From NCBI RefSeq assembly GCF_003001955.1, contig NZ_PVNH01000008.1, positions 1 to 64,000 on the forward strand: 64,000 bases of DNA, read 5' to 3'. The notes below the pieces were generated by a model, which saw only the letters and a program-made list of their open reading frames with translations, ran no database searches and had not been told where the DNA came from. The translations under genes were made by a program, and so were the position numbers. Below are positions 16,512-25,897 of this stretch, piece by piece. Each line of letters begins with the position of its first letter. The first letter of the stretch is position 1. This DNA is from Prauserella shujinwangii. Its GTDB lineage: Bacteria; Actinomycetota; Actinomycetes; Mycobacteriales; Pseudonocardiaceae.

Positions 16512-17519
16512 TCAGCTCTCGTAGAACGCGGGCCGGTCCTTCATGCGGACCTCGACGGCACGCCCGCTGTGCAGTGCCTCGACGGTGGTGTCGCAGACGA
16601 CGGCGGCGGCGTAGCCGTCCCAGGCGCCCGGCCCGGTGAGCGTGCCCTCCCGGACCGCCGCCACCCACTCGACGAACTCGAGGTCGAACGCCGCGGCGAA
16701 GCGCCGCTTCCAGTCCTGCAGGACGCCGCTGCTGAGCCGGCCGGACTGGCGCAGCCACACGTCGGCAGGGTCGGGCAGCCGCACGGTGCCGGTCTCCCCC
16801 ACCGTCTCGCACTGGATGTCGTAGCCGTACTGGCAGTTGACGAACACCTCGACATCGGCGCGCACCCCGCTCGCGGTCTCGAACAGCATCACCTGCGGGT
16901 CCTGCAGGTGCTCGAACCTGCGGGTGGTGCGGCGCGGCGTGAGCACCTGCGCGCTGACGATCTCGTCGGCCAGCAGCCAGCGGATCGTGTCGATCTCGTG
17001 CACGGCGGTGTCCTGCGTGGCCATCTCCGAGTGGTACGCCTCGGGGACCGTGGGGTTGCGGTGGACGCAGTGCATCAGCAGCGGGGCGCCGAGGTCACCG
17101 TCGTCCAGCACCCGCTTCATCGCCCGGTAGCCCTGGTCGTACCGCCGCATGAAGCCGACCTGCACCAGCCTGCGGCCATGGGCCTGCTCGGCCTCGACGA
17201 TGCGCAGGCAGTCCTCCGCCGTGGTCGCCAGCGGCTTCTCGCAGAACACGTGCTTGCCCGCCGCGATCGCCGCGAGCACGTACTCGGCGTGCGTGGGCCC
17301 CCACGACGTGACCACGACGGCGTCGACGAGCGGGTCGGTGATGACGTCCTGCCCGGTGGGCAGCGCACGGGCGCCGACGCCGGAGGCGACCCGTTCCGCG
17401 CGGGCGATGTCGACGTCGGTCACCGCGACCACCTCGGCACCGGTCACCACGTCGGTGATCCGGCGGATGTGGTCCTGGCCGATCATTCCCGTCCCGACGA
17501 CTCCGATGCGGACGGTCAT
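16512..17519 (-). CDS. iolG: Inositol 2-dehydrogenase-like Gfo/Idh/MocA oxidoreductase
   Basis: The 335-residue protein has the NAD(P)-binding motif GVVGTGMIGQDH at the N-terminus, the EKP catalytic motif in HVFCEKPLATT and the DTAVHEIDTIRWLL segment of the substrate domain, all typical of IolG. It would oxidise myo-inositol (or a stereoisomer) to a keto-inositol, the first step of the pathway. The ATG at 17519 overlaps the iolE stop as ATGA. Confidence 0.9.
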   Translation of the reverse strand: MTVRIGVVGTGMIGQDHIRRITDVVTGAEVVAVTDVDIARAERVASGVGARALPTGQDVITDPLVDAVVVTSWGPTHAEYVLAAIAAGKHVFCEKPLATTAEDCLRIVEAEQAHGRRLVQVGFMRRYDQGYRAMKRVLDDGDLGAPLLMHCVHRNPTVPEAYHSEMATQDTAVHEIDTIRWLLADEIVSAQVLTPRRTTRRFEHLQDPQVMLFETASGVRADVEVFVNCQYGYDIQCETVGETGTVRLPDPADVWLRQSGRLSSGVLQDWKRRFAAAFDLEFVEWVAAVREGTLTGPGAWDGYAAAVVCDTTVEALHSGRAVEVRMKDRPAFYES

Positions 17520-18475
17520 GACCGCCCCCGGCTCGCGGGCCTGCGGACGCTGGCGAGCCCGCGGCTGTTCAGGTACTCCCGCGTGCGTACCGCGATCGGC
17601 AGCGGCACGTCGGGAGCGCACGGGTAGAGGTCCTGCTCGACGATGACGAACACCTCGGCGTCGATCGCGGCCAGCTCGTCGAGGACGGTGGCGGGGTTCG
17701 GCACGCCCGCCGGGGGCTCGACGCACACCCCGCGCTTGACGGCCTCGCCGAACGAGAGCTTCTCCTCCCGCACCTGCCGGAGCACGTCGGCGTCCATCTG
17801 TTTGATGTGGACGTAGCCCATGCGCTCGGCGTAGCGGCGGATCAGGTCGACGCAGTCGCCGCCGCCGTAGGCGACGTGCCCGGTGTCCAGGCACAGGTTG
17901 GCGTACCGTGCGTCGCTCTCGTTGAGGTAGCGCTCGATCTCCCGCTGGGTCTGGATGTGGCTGTCGGCGTGCGGGTGCAGGCACAGCCGCACGTCGTACT
18001 CCTCCAGCAGGATCCGGCCCAGCTCGTCGGCACGGTTGCCGAAGTCGCGCCACTGCTCGGCGGTGAGCTCGGGCGACTCGGTGTACTCGCCGGTCCTCTC
18101 GTCGCGGTACATGGTCGGGATGAAGACGAGGTGGTGCGCGCCGGACGCGGCGGTCAGCTCCGCGACCTTGCGCGTGTGCGCCACCATGTCGTCCCACTCG
18201 TGCGGGCGATGCAGCGCGCCGAACGTGGTGCCGCCGGAGACCCGCAGGCCCCGGGAGCCGACCTCGTCGGCCAGCCGCTCCGGCTCCGTCGGCAGGTAGC
18301 CGTACGGGCCCAGCTCGAGCCACCGGTAACCGGCCTGCACCAGCTCGTCGAGGAAACGCGCGTAGGGCACCTGGTGCTCGTCCTCGGGGAACCACACGCC
18401 CCAGGAGTCGGGTGCGGAACCGAGACACAGGTTGCCGATGACGGTGGGCGGTGCGGTCGACGACGACACGGTCAT
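17516..18475 (-). CDS. iolE: IolE-like inosose dehydratase
   Basis: The 319-residue TIM barrel shows the IolE start LGSAPDSWGVWFPEDEHQVP, a metal-binding set HPHADSH, CLDTGHVAYGG, HIKQMD and a late VEQDLYP strand. It would dehydrate 2-keto-myo-inositol to the diketo intermediate. AGGAG precedes the ATG at 18475, and the gene follows iolA by 13 bases. Confidence 0.9.
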   Translation of the reverse strand: MTVSSSTAPPTVIGNLCLGSAPDSWGVWFPEDEHQVPYARFLDELVQAGYRWLELGPYGYLPTEPERLADEVGSRGLRVSGGTTFGALHRPHEWDDMVAHTRKVAELTAASGAHHLVFIPTMYRDERTGEYTESPELTAEQWRDFGNRADELGRILLEEYDVRLCLHPHADSHIQTQREIERYLNESDARYANLCLDTGHVAYGGGDCVDLIRRYAERMGYVHIKQMDADVLRQVREEKLSFGEAVKRGVCVEPPAGVPNPATVLDELAAIDAEVFVIVEQDLYPCAPDVPLPIAVRTREYLNSRGLASVRRPASRGRS

Positions 18476-18488
18476 GGAAAACGAGCTC

Positions 18489-19985
18489 CTAACTGGACGT
18501 GGGGAAGTGGAACGCGGCCTCGACCGTGCGGTGCACGTGCGGCCAGCGGCTGGTGACGACCTTCTGGCGGGTGTAGAAGCGGACGCCCTCGGGACCGTGG
18601 ATGGGCGAATCGCCGATGAGGGAGTCCTTCCACCCGCCGAAGGAGTAGTAGGACATCGGCACCGGGATGGGGACGTTGACGCCGATCATCCCGACCTTCA
18701 CCGCGCGCTGGAACCGCCGCGCCGCGGCGCCGCTGGAGGTGAACAGCGCGGTGCCGTTGCCGTAGGGGTTGGCGTTGATCAGCTCGACGGCCTCGTCGAC
18801 CGTGTCGCAGCGGACCACACCGAGCACGGGGCCGAAGATCTCCTCGCGGTAGGCGTCCATCTCGGGGGTGACGTGGTCGAGCACGGAGGGGCCGACGAAG
18901 AAGCCGTCCTCGTGGCCGTCGACGGTCAGGCCGCGGCCGTCGGCGACGACCGTCGCGCCCTGGGCGGCGCCGGCAGCGATCGCGTTCTCGACCCGCAGCT
19001 TCGCCGCCTCGGTGACGAGCGGGCCCATCTCGGAGCCCGGCCGGTCGCCGGGACCGACCCGCACCTCGGCGGCCTTGCGGGCGAGCGCGTCGACCAGCGC
19101 GTCCCCGGCCGCACCGACGGCCACTCCCACGGACACGGCCATGCACCGCTGGCCCGCGGAGCCGAACGCCGCGGCGGTGAGGTGGCTGGCGGCGAACTCG
19201 AGGTCCGCGTCCGGCAGCACGACGGCGTGGTTCTTGGCGCCCCCGAGGGCCTGCACGCGCTTGCCCGCCGCGGTGGCACGCTCGTGCACGTACGTCGCGA
19301 TCGGGGTCGAGCCCACGAAGGACACGGCGGCGATGTCCGGGTGCTCCAGGATCGCGTCGACGGCGGTCTTGTCGCCGTGCACGACGTTGAACACACCGTC
19401 GGGCAGGCCGGCCTCGGCGTACAGCTCGGCCACGAGGTTGGCCGCCGAGGGGTCGCGCTCGCTGGGCTTGAGCACGAAGGTGTTGCCGGTGGCGATCGCG
19501 ATCGGGTGCATCCAGAGCGGCACCATGATCGGGAAGTTGAACGGCGTGATCCCCGCGCACACGCCCAGCGGCTGCCGGAAGCTGTGCACGTCCACCTCGC
19601 GGGAGACCTGGTCGGAGAAGCCGCCCTTGAGCGCGTCGGCGATGCCGCACGCGTACTCGACGACCTCGCGCCCGCGCACGATCTCCCCGCGCGCGTCGTC
19701 GATCACCTTGCCGTGTTCGGCCGAGATCACCCGGGCCAGCTCGTCCTCGTGCCGCACGAGCAGCTCCCGGAACGCGAACATGACGCGCATCCGCTGCGAC
19801 AGCGAGGAGTCGCCCCACGACCCGAACGCCTTGACGGCCGCGGCCACCGCGGTGTCCACCTCCGGTCCGTCCGCGAGCAGCACCTCCGCCTGCCGCTGTC
19901 CCGTGGCCGGGTTGAACACCGGCGCGGTCCTGGTGGAGCCCGCCGTGGTGGCGGTGCCGTTGATCCAGTGTTCGATGGTCCTCAC
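18489..19985 (-). CDS. iolA: CoA-acylating (methyl)malonate-semialdehyde dehydrogenase
   Basis: The 498-residue aldehyde dehydrogenase carries the family start IEHWINGT, the NAD site GSTPIATYVHERA, the LGGAKNHAVVLPDAD segment and the active cysteine in GSAGQRCMAVSV, all marks of MmsA/IolA. It would turn malonate semialdehyde into acetyl-CoA and CO2 at the end of the pathway; the same family also serves valine degradation. The GTG at 19985 has AGGAG upstream. It follows iolD by 8 bases. Confidence 0.93.
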   Translation of the reverse strand: MRTIEHWINGTATTAGSTRTAPVFNPATGQRQAEVLLADGPEVDTAVAAAVKAFGSWGDSSLSQRMRVMFAFRELLVRHEDELARVISAEHGKVIDDARGEIVRGREVVEYACGIADALKGGFSDQVSREVDVHSFRQPLGVCAGITPFNFPIMVPLWMHPIAIATGNTFVLKPSERDPSAANLVAELYAEAGLPDGVFNVVHGDKTAVDAILEHPDIAAVSFVGSTPIATYVHERATAAGKRVQALGGAKNHAVVLPDADLEFAASHLTAAAFGSAGQRCMAVSVGVAVGAAGDALVDALARKAAEVRVGPGDRPGSEMGPLVTEAAKLRVENAIAAGAAQGATVVADGRGLTVDGHEDGFFVGPSVLDHVTPEMDAYREEIFGPVLGVVRCDTVDEAVELINANPYGNGTALFTSSGAAARRFQRAVKVGMIGVNVPIPVPMSYYSFGGWKDSLIGDSPIHGPEGVRFYTRQKVVTSRWPHVHRTVEAAFHFPTSS

Positions 19986-19993
19986 GTGCTCTC

Positions 19994-21874
19994 CTACAGA
20001 TAGTGCCGCTGCGCGGACTTGCTCGCGGTGTAGTTCTCGTACGCCTTGCGCGTGCTGTCCAGTTCGGACACTTCGCTGACCGGCACGTCCCACCAGCCGG
20101 TGCCAGGCGGGTTCGGGCCGAACAGGTCCACGTCGACGTGCACCACGGTGGTCGTGGTGTTCGCCCTGGCCTGCTCGACGGCGGACCGGAACTCGGCGAC
20201 CGTGGTCGCGCGCAGCACGGCGGCGCCGAGGCTCGCGGCATTGGCCGCGAGGTCGACGGGCAGCACGCCGCCGTCCAGCAGGCCGGTCTCCGGGTTGCGG
20301 TAGCGGTAGGACGTGCCGAACCGCTGGGAGCCGAGCGACTCCGACAGCGAGCCGATGGAGGCGAACCCGTGGTTCTGCACGAGCACCACGATCACCTTGA
20401 TCCCCTCGGAGACCATCGTGACGAGCTCCTGCGCCATCATCAGGTAGGAGCCGTCGCCGACGAGGACGAACACCTCCCGGCCGGGGTCGGCGAGTTTGGC
20501 GCCCAGCCCCGCGGCCACCTCGTAGCCCATGCAGGAGTAGGCGTACTCGACGTGGTAGGCCTTCGGATCCCGGGCGCGCCACAGCATCTGCAGGTCGCCG
20601 GGCATGCTGCCAGCCGCGTTGATCACCACGTCGCGGTCGTCGGCGAGGTCGCGCAGGGCACCGAGGATCTCCGTCTGCGCGGGCAGCGGACCGTGCCCGC
20701 GCGTGAAGCACTCGTCGGCGGTGCGCCGCCACTCGTCGGCCAGCAGGCGAGCCCGGGAGCGGTGGGCCTCGTCCACCCGCCACTCCCCCAGCTCGGCGGC
20801 CAGCGCCTCGATGCCCAGCCTGGCGTCGGCGAGCACCATCTCCGCCGAGTGCTTGGCCGCGTCCAGCCGGGCGACGTTGAGGTTGACGAACCGGACCCGG
20901 GGGTTGCCGAACACGGTGTGGCTGGCGGTGGTGAAGTCGCTGTACCGCGTGCCGATGCCGAGCACGACGTCGGCCTCGGCGGCCAGCGCGTTGGCCGCGG
21001 ACGTTCCCGTCGAGCCGAGCCCGCCCACCGCGCACGGGTGGTCCCATGGCACCGCGCCCTTGCCCGCGTGGGTGTCGGCGACCGGGATGCCCGTGGCCGC
21101 GGCGAACTCCCGCAGTGCCTGGCTCGCACCGGAGTACACCACCCCGCCGCCCGCGACGACCAGCGGCGAGCGCGCACCGCGCAGCAGTGCGGCCGCGCGG
21201 GCGACGGCTGGGGCTTCCGGCACCGGGCGGCCCACGCGCCACACCCGGCGCCGGAAGAAGTCCACCGGCCAGTCGTAGGCCTCGGCCTGCACGTCCTGCG
21301 GCAGGCACAGCGTCACCGCACCCGTCTCCACCGGGTCGGTCAGCACGCGCATGGCCGCCAGCGCGGCCGGGATCAGCTGCTCGGGCCGCGTGATCCGGTC
21401 GAAGTACTTCGACACCGGCCGGAACGCGTCGTTGACGGTCACGTCGCCGCCGCGGGTGTCCTCCAGTTGCTGCAGCACCGGGTCCGGGTACCGGGTGGCG
21501 AACATGTCCGACGGCAGCAGCAGCACCGGCAGCCGGTTCGTGGTCGCCAGCGCCGCGCCCGTGACCATGTTCGTCGATCCCGGACCGGTGGAGGCCGTGC
21601 ACGCGAAGGTCTGCAGCCGGTCGCGCATCTTGGCGAAGGCGCTGGCGATGTGCACCATGCCCTGCTCGTTGCGGGCCAGGTAGTACGGCAGATCGGCCTC
21701 ACCCGTGCGAGCCGCCTGCAGCAGGGCCTGGCCGAGACCGGCGACGTTGCCGTGCCCGAAGATCCCCCACACACCGGGGATCAGCCGCTGCTCGGCGCCG
21801 TCGCGCTCGCTGTACTGGCCGGCCAGGAACCGCACCAGCGCCTGCGACGTCGTCAGCCTGATCGTCTCGCTCAT
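19994..21874 (-). CDS. iolD: 3D-(3,5/4)-trihydroxycyclohexane-1,2-dione hydrolase
   Basis: The 626-residue TPP enzyme opens with TTSQALVRFLAGQYSERDG and ends with a Mg/TPP motif GDGSYLMM...NHGF. The IolD-specific block IFGHGNVAGLGQAL is present. It hydrolyses the cyclic diketone to 5-deoxy-glucuronate. The ATG overlaps the iolB stop (ATGA). Confidence 0.95.
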   Translation of the reverse strand: MSETIRLTTSQALVRFLAGQYSERDGAEQRLIPGVWGIFGHGNVAGLGQALLQAARTGEADLPYYLARNEQGMVHIASAFAKMRDRLQTFACTASTGPGSTNMVTGAALATTNRLPVLLLPSDMFATRYPDPVLQQLEDTRGGDVTVNDAFRPVSKYFDRITRPEQLIPAALAAMRVLTDPVETGAVTLCLPQDVQAEAYDWPVDFFRRRVWRVGRPVPEAPAVARAAALLRGARSPLVVAGGGVVYSGASQALREFAAATGIPVADTHAGKGAVPWDHPCAVGGLGSTGTSAANALAAEADVVLGIGTRYSDFTTASHTVFGNPRVRFVNLNVARLDAAKHSAEMVLADARLGIEALAAELGEWRVDEAHRSRARLLADEWRRTADECFTRGHGPLPAQTEILGALRDLADDRDVVINAAGSMPGDLQMLWRARDPKAYHVEYAYSCMGYEVAAGLGAKLADPGREVFVLVGDGSYLMMAQELVTMVSEGIKVIVVLVQNHGFASIGSLSESLGSQRFGTSYRYRNPETGLLDGGVLPVDLAANAASLGAAVLRATTVAEFRSAVEQARANTTTTVVHVDVDLFGPNPPGTGWWDVPVSEVSELDSTRKAYENYTASKSAQRHYL

Positions 21875-22734
21875 CGTGCCGCCTTCCCGAACGGCAGCCG
21901 CGGATCGACATCCTGCGACTCCCAGGTCTGGCGGACCCAGCCGTGGGCCGGGTCGTCGCAGATCAGCCACGCCCGCTCCGGGCCGGGACCGGCCATGACG
22001 TTGAGGTAGTAGAGGTCGTAACCGGGCACGGCCATGGACGGCCCGTGCCAGCCGTGCGGGATCAGCACGACGTCGCCGGTGCGGACCTCGGCGAGCACGT
22101 CGACGGGCCGATCCGGCGTGCCGTACACGCGCTGGTAGCCCATGCCGGGGCCCGCGGGGCCGCCCGCGACCTCGAAGTAGTAGATCTCCTCGAGCTCGCT
22201 CTCCCCTTCCCTGGCCTCGTCGTGCTTGTGCGGCGGGTAGGACGACCAGTTGCCGCCGGGGGTGAGCACCTCGCACACCAGCAGCTGGTCGGCCTCGAAG
22301 GTGTGCGGCAGGCAGTAGTTGTTGACCTGGCGGCTGCACTGGCCCGCGCCGCGCAGTTCGGCAGGCACCTCCGCGGCGGGCCCGTAGCGGGCGGGCAGCC
22401 TGCGCTCGCACCGCGCCGACGGCAGCGCGAAGCGGCCGGACCCGGTGATGGTCGCGGTGGCGTCCCTCGGCAGGTAGGCGAAGTCGGTCACCGCGTCGAA
22501 CACGCCGGTGCGCCCGGCCAGCTCGAACGTCCGCCCGTCCACGGTGACCGCGCACGAGCCGGACAGCGGCAGCACGAGCGTCTCGGCGTCCCCGGTGTGC
22601 ACGTCCAGGCTGCCGCCGGACAGTGCGGCGACGCGGAGCCCGGAGAACCCCCAGCCCGCGGACTCGGGGGTGACGACGACCTCGAACGGTCCCTCGGCGG
22701 TGGATCCCGCCGCACGATACAGCTTCTCGTTCAC
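21871..22734 (-). CDS. iolB: 5-deoxy-glucuronate isomerase
   Basis: The 287-residue bicupin contains the metal-binding histidine cluster SSYPPHKHDE and the later HGWHGPSM and EEIYYFEVA blocks of IolB. It converts 5-deoxy-glucuronate to 5-dehydro-2-deoxy-gluconate, substrate of IolC. The GTG start overlaps the aldolase stop (GTGA). Confidence 0.94.
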   Translation of the reverse strand: MNEKLYRAAGSTAEGPFEVVVTPESAGWGFSGLRVAALSGGSLDVHTGDAETLVLPLSGSCAVTVDGRTFELAGRTGVFDAVTDFAYLPRDATATITGSGRFALPSARCERRLPARYGPAAEVPAELRGAGQCSRQVNNYCLPHTFEADQLLVCEVLTPGGNWSSYPPHKHDEAREGESELEEIYYFEVAGGPAGPGMGYQRVYGTPDRPVDVLAEVRTGDVVLIPHGWHGPSMAVPGYDLYYLNVMAGPGPERAWLICDDPAHGWVRQTWESQDVDPRLPFGKAAR

Positions 22735-23600
22735 AGCAACCCCACAGCGGTGTCGACGGCGTTGGCGACGTCGCCGTCGTGCGGATAGAGCAGCGAGCGG
22801 CCGACGACGAGGCCCTGCACGGTCGGCAGGGCGAGCGCCTTCCGCCACGAGGCGAAGGCGGCGTCCGGGTCCCTGACCTCGCCGCCGAGCAGGACGGCGG
22901 GCAGGGTCGAGGCGGCGAGCACCCGCTCCATGTCGTCCACGACGGGCAGCTTCAGCCAGGTGCGGGCCGACGTGCGGCCGAGCCCGGAGGCGATCGTGAT
23001 CGACGTGATCACGGCCTCGGGCGAGAGGTCGTTGCGGAGCCGCCCGTCGGCCCAGCGGGACAGGAACGGCTCGACCATCGCGATCAGCCCGCGGTCGGCC
23101 AGGTCGCCGACCGCCCGCGCGGAGCTCTCCAGCACGCCCGGGGTGGCCGGATCGTCCAGCGCGATGCGGGTGAGCATCTTGCCGCCGTCGAAGCGCATCC
23201 GCGCGAGCTGCTCGGCGTCGTAGCAGCCGAACCGGTCGTCGACCTCGAACACCGAGCCGGCCAGTCCGGTGCGGTTCATCGAGCCGAACACGGACTTGCC
23301 GTCGAGCGCGCCGAGCAGCAGCAGGTCCTCGAGGATGTCCGCCGTCGCGAGCACGCCGGTGACGCCGGGGCGTTCCAGCGCCAGGCACAGCCGCTCCAGC
23401 AGGCGCCCCCGGTCGGCCATCGCCAGCGGGTCGCCGCCGACGGCGTTCGCGCCCCGCGCCGGATGGTCGGCGGCGATGATCATCGTGCGGCCGTGCGGGC
23501 CGAACGGCGAGCCCGCGGGAACGCGCCTCGCGGCGGCCTCGGCGATCGCCTCCGGCTCGCGCACCCGGGTGTCCACGATGCGGCGTACCAGCTCAGACAC
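22731..23600 (-). CDS. IolJ-type aldolase-like (beta/alpha)8 protein
   Basis: The 289-residue protein resembles the Cgl0159/deoxyribose-phosphate-aldolase-like group found in actinobacterial inositol operons. Visible blocks are MIIAADHPARGANAVG, FDGGKMLTRIALDDPATPG and AVLLGGEVRDPDAAF. By position between the kinase iolC and iolB it most likely cleaves the phosphorylated product to dihydroxyacetone phosphate and malonate semialdehyde. No classical class II IolJ is present in the operon, which supports this. The start is a GTG overlapping the 3' end of iolC by 8 bases. Confidence 0.8.
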   Translation of the reverse strand: MSELVRRIVDTRVREPEAIAEAAARRVPAGSPFGPHGRTMIIAADHPARGANAVGGDPLAMADRGRLLERLCLALERPGVTGVLATADILEDLLLLGALDGKSVFGSMNRTGLAGSVFEVDDRFGCYDAEQLARMRFDGGKMLTRIALDDPATPGVLESSARAVGDLADRGLIAMVEPFLSRWADGRLRNDLSPEAVITSITIASGLGRTSARTWLKLPVVDDMERVLAASTLPAVLLGGEVRDPDAAFASWRKALALPTVQGLVVGRSLLYPHDGDVANAVDTAVGLL

Positions 23601-24567
23601 CGGCCACCTCCGCCAGCTTCGCCTCGACCTGCGCCTGTGTCGGCATGGCGGGCGCGCAGGCCAGCTCGCCCGCGACGTGCGCGCCGGCCGCGTTGGCGAA
23701 CCGGATCACCCGCTCGGTCGGCCAGCCGGCCAGCAGCCCGTGGCACAGGGCCCCGCCGAACGCGTCGCCCGCTCCGAGCCCGTTGACCACCTCGACCGGC
23801 ATGGGCGGCACCTCGACCTCGCCGGAGCCGTCGAGCGCCAGCACCCCGCGCGGCCCCTGCTTGACGACGGCGAGCGACACCCCGGCCCGGCGCAGCTCCC
23901 GCGCGGTCGCCGAGGGGCTCTCGGCGGGGCCGACGGCGACGGCGCACTCCTCGCGGTTGCCGACGGCGACGGTGACGTGCGGCAGCGCCTCGGCCACCCA
24001 GTGCCGCGCCTCGACCGCGGAGTCCCAGAACATCGGCCGGTAGTCCAGGTCCAGCACGGTGATCCCGGACCGCGCCCTGGCGCGCAGCGCCGCCAGGGTC
24101 GCCGAGCGGCTCGGCTCCTGGCACAGCCCGGTCACGGTCACCCAGAACACCCGTGCCGCCCTGATCGCCTCCAGATCCAGCTCCTCCGGCCGGATGTCCA
24201 GGTCCGGCGCGGTGGGGAAGCGGTAGAAGTACAGCGGGAAGTCGTCGGGCGGGAAGATCTCGCAGAAGGTCACCGGGGTCGGCAGGTGCGCGCTGGTGCC
24301 GACGAACCGGGGGTCGACGCCGTAGCCCTCCAGCGACCGGCGCACGAACCGGCCGAACGGGTCGGCGCCGGTCTTGGTGATCACCGCCGCCGCACGGCCG
24401 TACCGGGCCGCGGCCACGGCGACGTTCGTGGGGCTTCCCCCGAGATACTTGCCGAACGACTCGACATCCTCCAGCCCGACACCCACCTGCTGCGGGTAGA
24501 TGTCCACGCCCACCCGGCCCATCGTGACGACGTCGAACGCCACCGGGCCTGGCTGCGGCACAGTCAC
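23593..24567 (-). CDS. iolC: 5-dehydro-2-deoxygluconokinase
   Basis: The 324-residue PfkB-family kinase shows the N-terminal GGSPTNVAVAAARYG and C-terminal GLGAGDAFGGAL signatures with the catalytic Asp. It begins with the IolC-type VGVDIYPQQVGVGLEDVESF. It phosphorylates 5-dehydro-2-deoxy-gluconate. The GTG at 24567 is chosen for GAGGAGG seven bases upstream. It is the first gene of the operon. Confidence 0.94.
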   Translation of the reverse strand: MTVPQPGPVAFDVVTMGRVGVDIYPQQVGVGLEDVESFGKYLGGSPTNVAVAAARYGRAAAVITKTGADPFGRFVRRSLEGYGVDPRFVGTSAHLPTPVTFCEIFPPDDFPLYFYRFPTAPDLDIRPEELDLEAIRAARVFWVTVTGLCQEPSRSATLAALRARARSGITVLDLDYRPMFWDSAVEARHWVAEALPHVTVAVGNREECAVAVGPAESPSATARELRRAGVSLAVVKQGPRGVLALDGSGEVEVPPMPVEVVNGLGAGDAFGGALCHGLLAGWPTERVIRFANAAGAHVAGELACAPAMPTQAQVEAKLAEVAGV

Positions 24568-24602
24568 GGCTACACCTCCTCGTGCGGGACGCCGTCCCAC
24601 CG

Positions 24603-24628
24603 CTAGCGCGCTCTACTAGCGCGCTCTA
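24603..24628. promoter_or_regulatory. Perfect tandem 13-bp operator of the iol operon
   Basis: CTAGCGCGCTCTA occurs twice end to end (24603-24615 and 24616-24628). Each unit contains the palindromic core AGCGCGCT. The repeats sit just downstream of the predicted -10 and 36 bases before the iolC start, an ideal place for a repressor to block transcription. The cognate regulator is not in the window. Confidence 0.75.
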
Positions 24629-24636
24629 GTCCGGGT

Positions 24637-24666
24637 ACTATGCCCCGGCTCACACAGGCCTGTCAA
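24637..24666 (-). promoter_or_regulatory. Housekeeping-type promoter of the iol operon
   Basis: On the minus strand a perfect TTGACA (24661-24666) is followed after 18 bases by CATAGT (24637-24642). Transcription would start near 24630, at the edge of the tandem operator. Confidence 0.75.
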
Positions 24667-24695
24667 TACGGGAACGGAGCGGTTTCGTAGGGTCG

Positions 24696-25328
24696 GTGCC
24701 CGTGTCGACCGACTTCTACGACCTGATCCGGCGGCGCAGGGACGTCCGCGCCGAGTTCACCGGCGAGCCCGTGCCGGAGGAGGTGCTGCACCGGATCCTG
24801 GCGGCCGCGCACGCCGCGCCGAGCGTCGGGCTGAGCCAGCCGTGGGACTTCGTCCTGGTCCGCGACCGCGCCACGCGCGAGCGGTTCCGCGAGCACGTGC
24901 AAGCCGAGCGCGCGACCTTCGAGGCCGAGCTGGCCGGTGACCGGGCCGCGACGTTCCGGCGCATCCGGATCGAGGGAATCCTGTCGTCGACCCTCTCGGT
25001 GGTCGTCACCTACGACCCGGAGCGCGGATCACCCGCGGTGCTCGGCAGGCACGCGATCGCCGACGCGGGGCTCTACTCGGTCTGCCTCGCCATCCAGAAC
25101 CTGTGGCTGGCGGCGACCGCGGAGGGCCTCGGTGTCGGGTGGGTGAGCTTCTACCGGGAGGACTTCCTGCGGGAGCTGCTGGGCATCCCCGCGCGCGTCC
25201 GCCCGGTGGCGTGGCTGTGCCTCGGCCCGGTGACGCACCTGCACGAGGTGCCCGACCTGGAACGGCACGGCTGGCGGGAACGCCTTCCGCTGGACGCCGT
25301 CGTGCACGAGGAGCGCTATCCTGGCTGA
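24696..25328 (+). CDS. bluB: 5,6-dimethylbenzimidazole synthase BluB
   Basis: The 210-residue flavin-dependent enzyme shows the BluB start YDLIRRRRDVRAEF and the FMN/nitroreductase-fold blocks AAHAAPSVGLSQPWDFV and GLGVGWVSFY. It makes the lower ligand of vitamin B12 from reduced FMN. Two GTG starts are possible (24696 and 24702). It is transcribed away from iolC. Its 3' end overlaps the end of the convergent TetR gene by 13 bases. Confidence 0.88.
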   Translation: MPVSTDFYDLIRRRRDVRAEFTGEPVPEEVLHRILAAAHAAPSVGLSQPWDFVLVRDRATRERFREHVQAERATFEAELAGDRAATFRRIRIEGILSSTLSVVVTYDPERGSPAVLGRHAIADAGLYSVCLAIQNLWLAATAEGLGVGWVSFYREDFLRELLGIPARVRPVAWLCLGPVTHLHEVPDLERHGWRERLPLDAVVHEERYPG

Positions 25329-25897
25329 CCGGTCAGCCTGCCGAGCACGGCGCGCGCCGCCCGGTCGACGTCCCCGGCCGCACCGGCGGGCAGCGCGCCG
25401 CTCAGGCACAGCGACGCGTAGCCGTGCGCGATCGACCACGCGGCCACCACCGCGTCCTCCAGGTCGTGTTTCCGGGCGCCGTCGGCGGTGTCCCCGCCGC
25501 GCTGCCGCTCGACTCCCCTGGTGAGCGCCTCCCAGGACCGCTTCCGCGCCGCGGCGACCCCGGGGTCCCCGGTGCGGTAGAGCGCGGGAACGAACATCAC
25601 CTGGAAGTGCGCGGGATGCCCCAGCGCGAACCGCACGTACGCGACGCCCAGCTCCAGCAGATCGTCCCCGGCCGGGGCCAGCGCGTCGGCGAGCCGGGCG
25701 AAACCCTCCTCGGCGAAGGCGGTGAGCAGTCCGGCCTTGTCCCCGAAGTGGTGCTGTGGCGCGGCGTGCGACACGCCCGCGCGGCGGGCCAGCTCGCGCA
25801 GGCTCAGCGCGCCCGCCCCGTGCTCGCCGATGACGTCCGCCGCGGCCGAGAGCAGCGCCTGCCTCAGGGCGCCGTGGTGGTACCCGTGTTCGGCCAT
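25316..25897 (-). CDS. TetR/AcrR-family regulator
   Basis: The 193-residue protein has an N-terminal helix-turn-helix (GAGALSLRELARRAGVSHAAPQHHFGDKAGLL) and a ligand-binding helical domain that starts with TAFAEEGFARL. The sequence H-A-A-P-Q-H-H-F is a recognised variant in TetR proteins. The start overlaps the 3' end of the DoxX-like gene by 34 bases, so they form one transcript, and the operator pair upstream of that gene points to autoregulation. The ligand is unknown. Confidence 0.9.
   Translation of the reverse strand: MAEHGYHHGALRQALLSAAADVIGEHGAGALSLRELARRAGVSHAAPQHHFGDKAGLLTAFAEEGFARLADALAPAGDDLLELGVAYVRFALGHPAHFQVMFVPALYRTGDPGVAAARKRSWEALTRGVERQRGGDTADGARKHDLEDAVVAAWSIAHGYASLCLSGALPAGAAGDVDRAARAVLGRLTGQPG

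Noticed and set aside
18432-20003. Long plus-strand frame opposite iolA
   Set aside because: Antisense artefact; iolA motifs on the minus strand are unambiguous.
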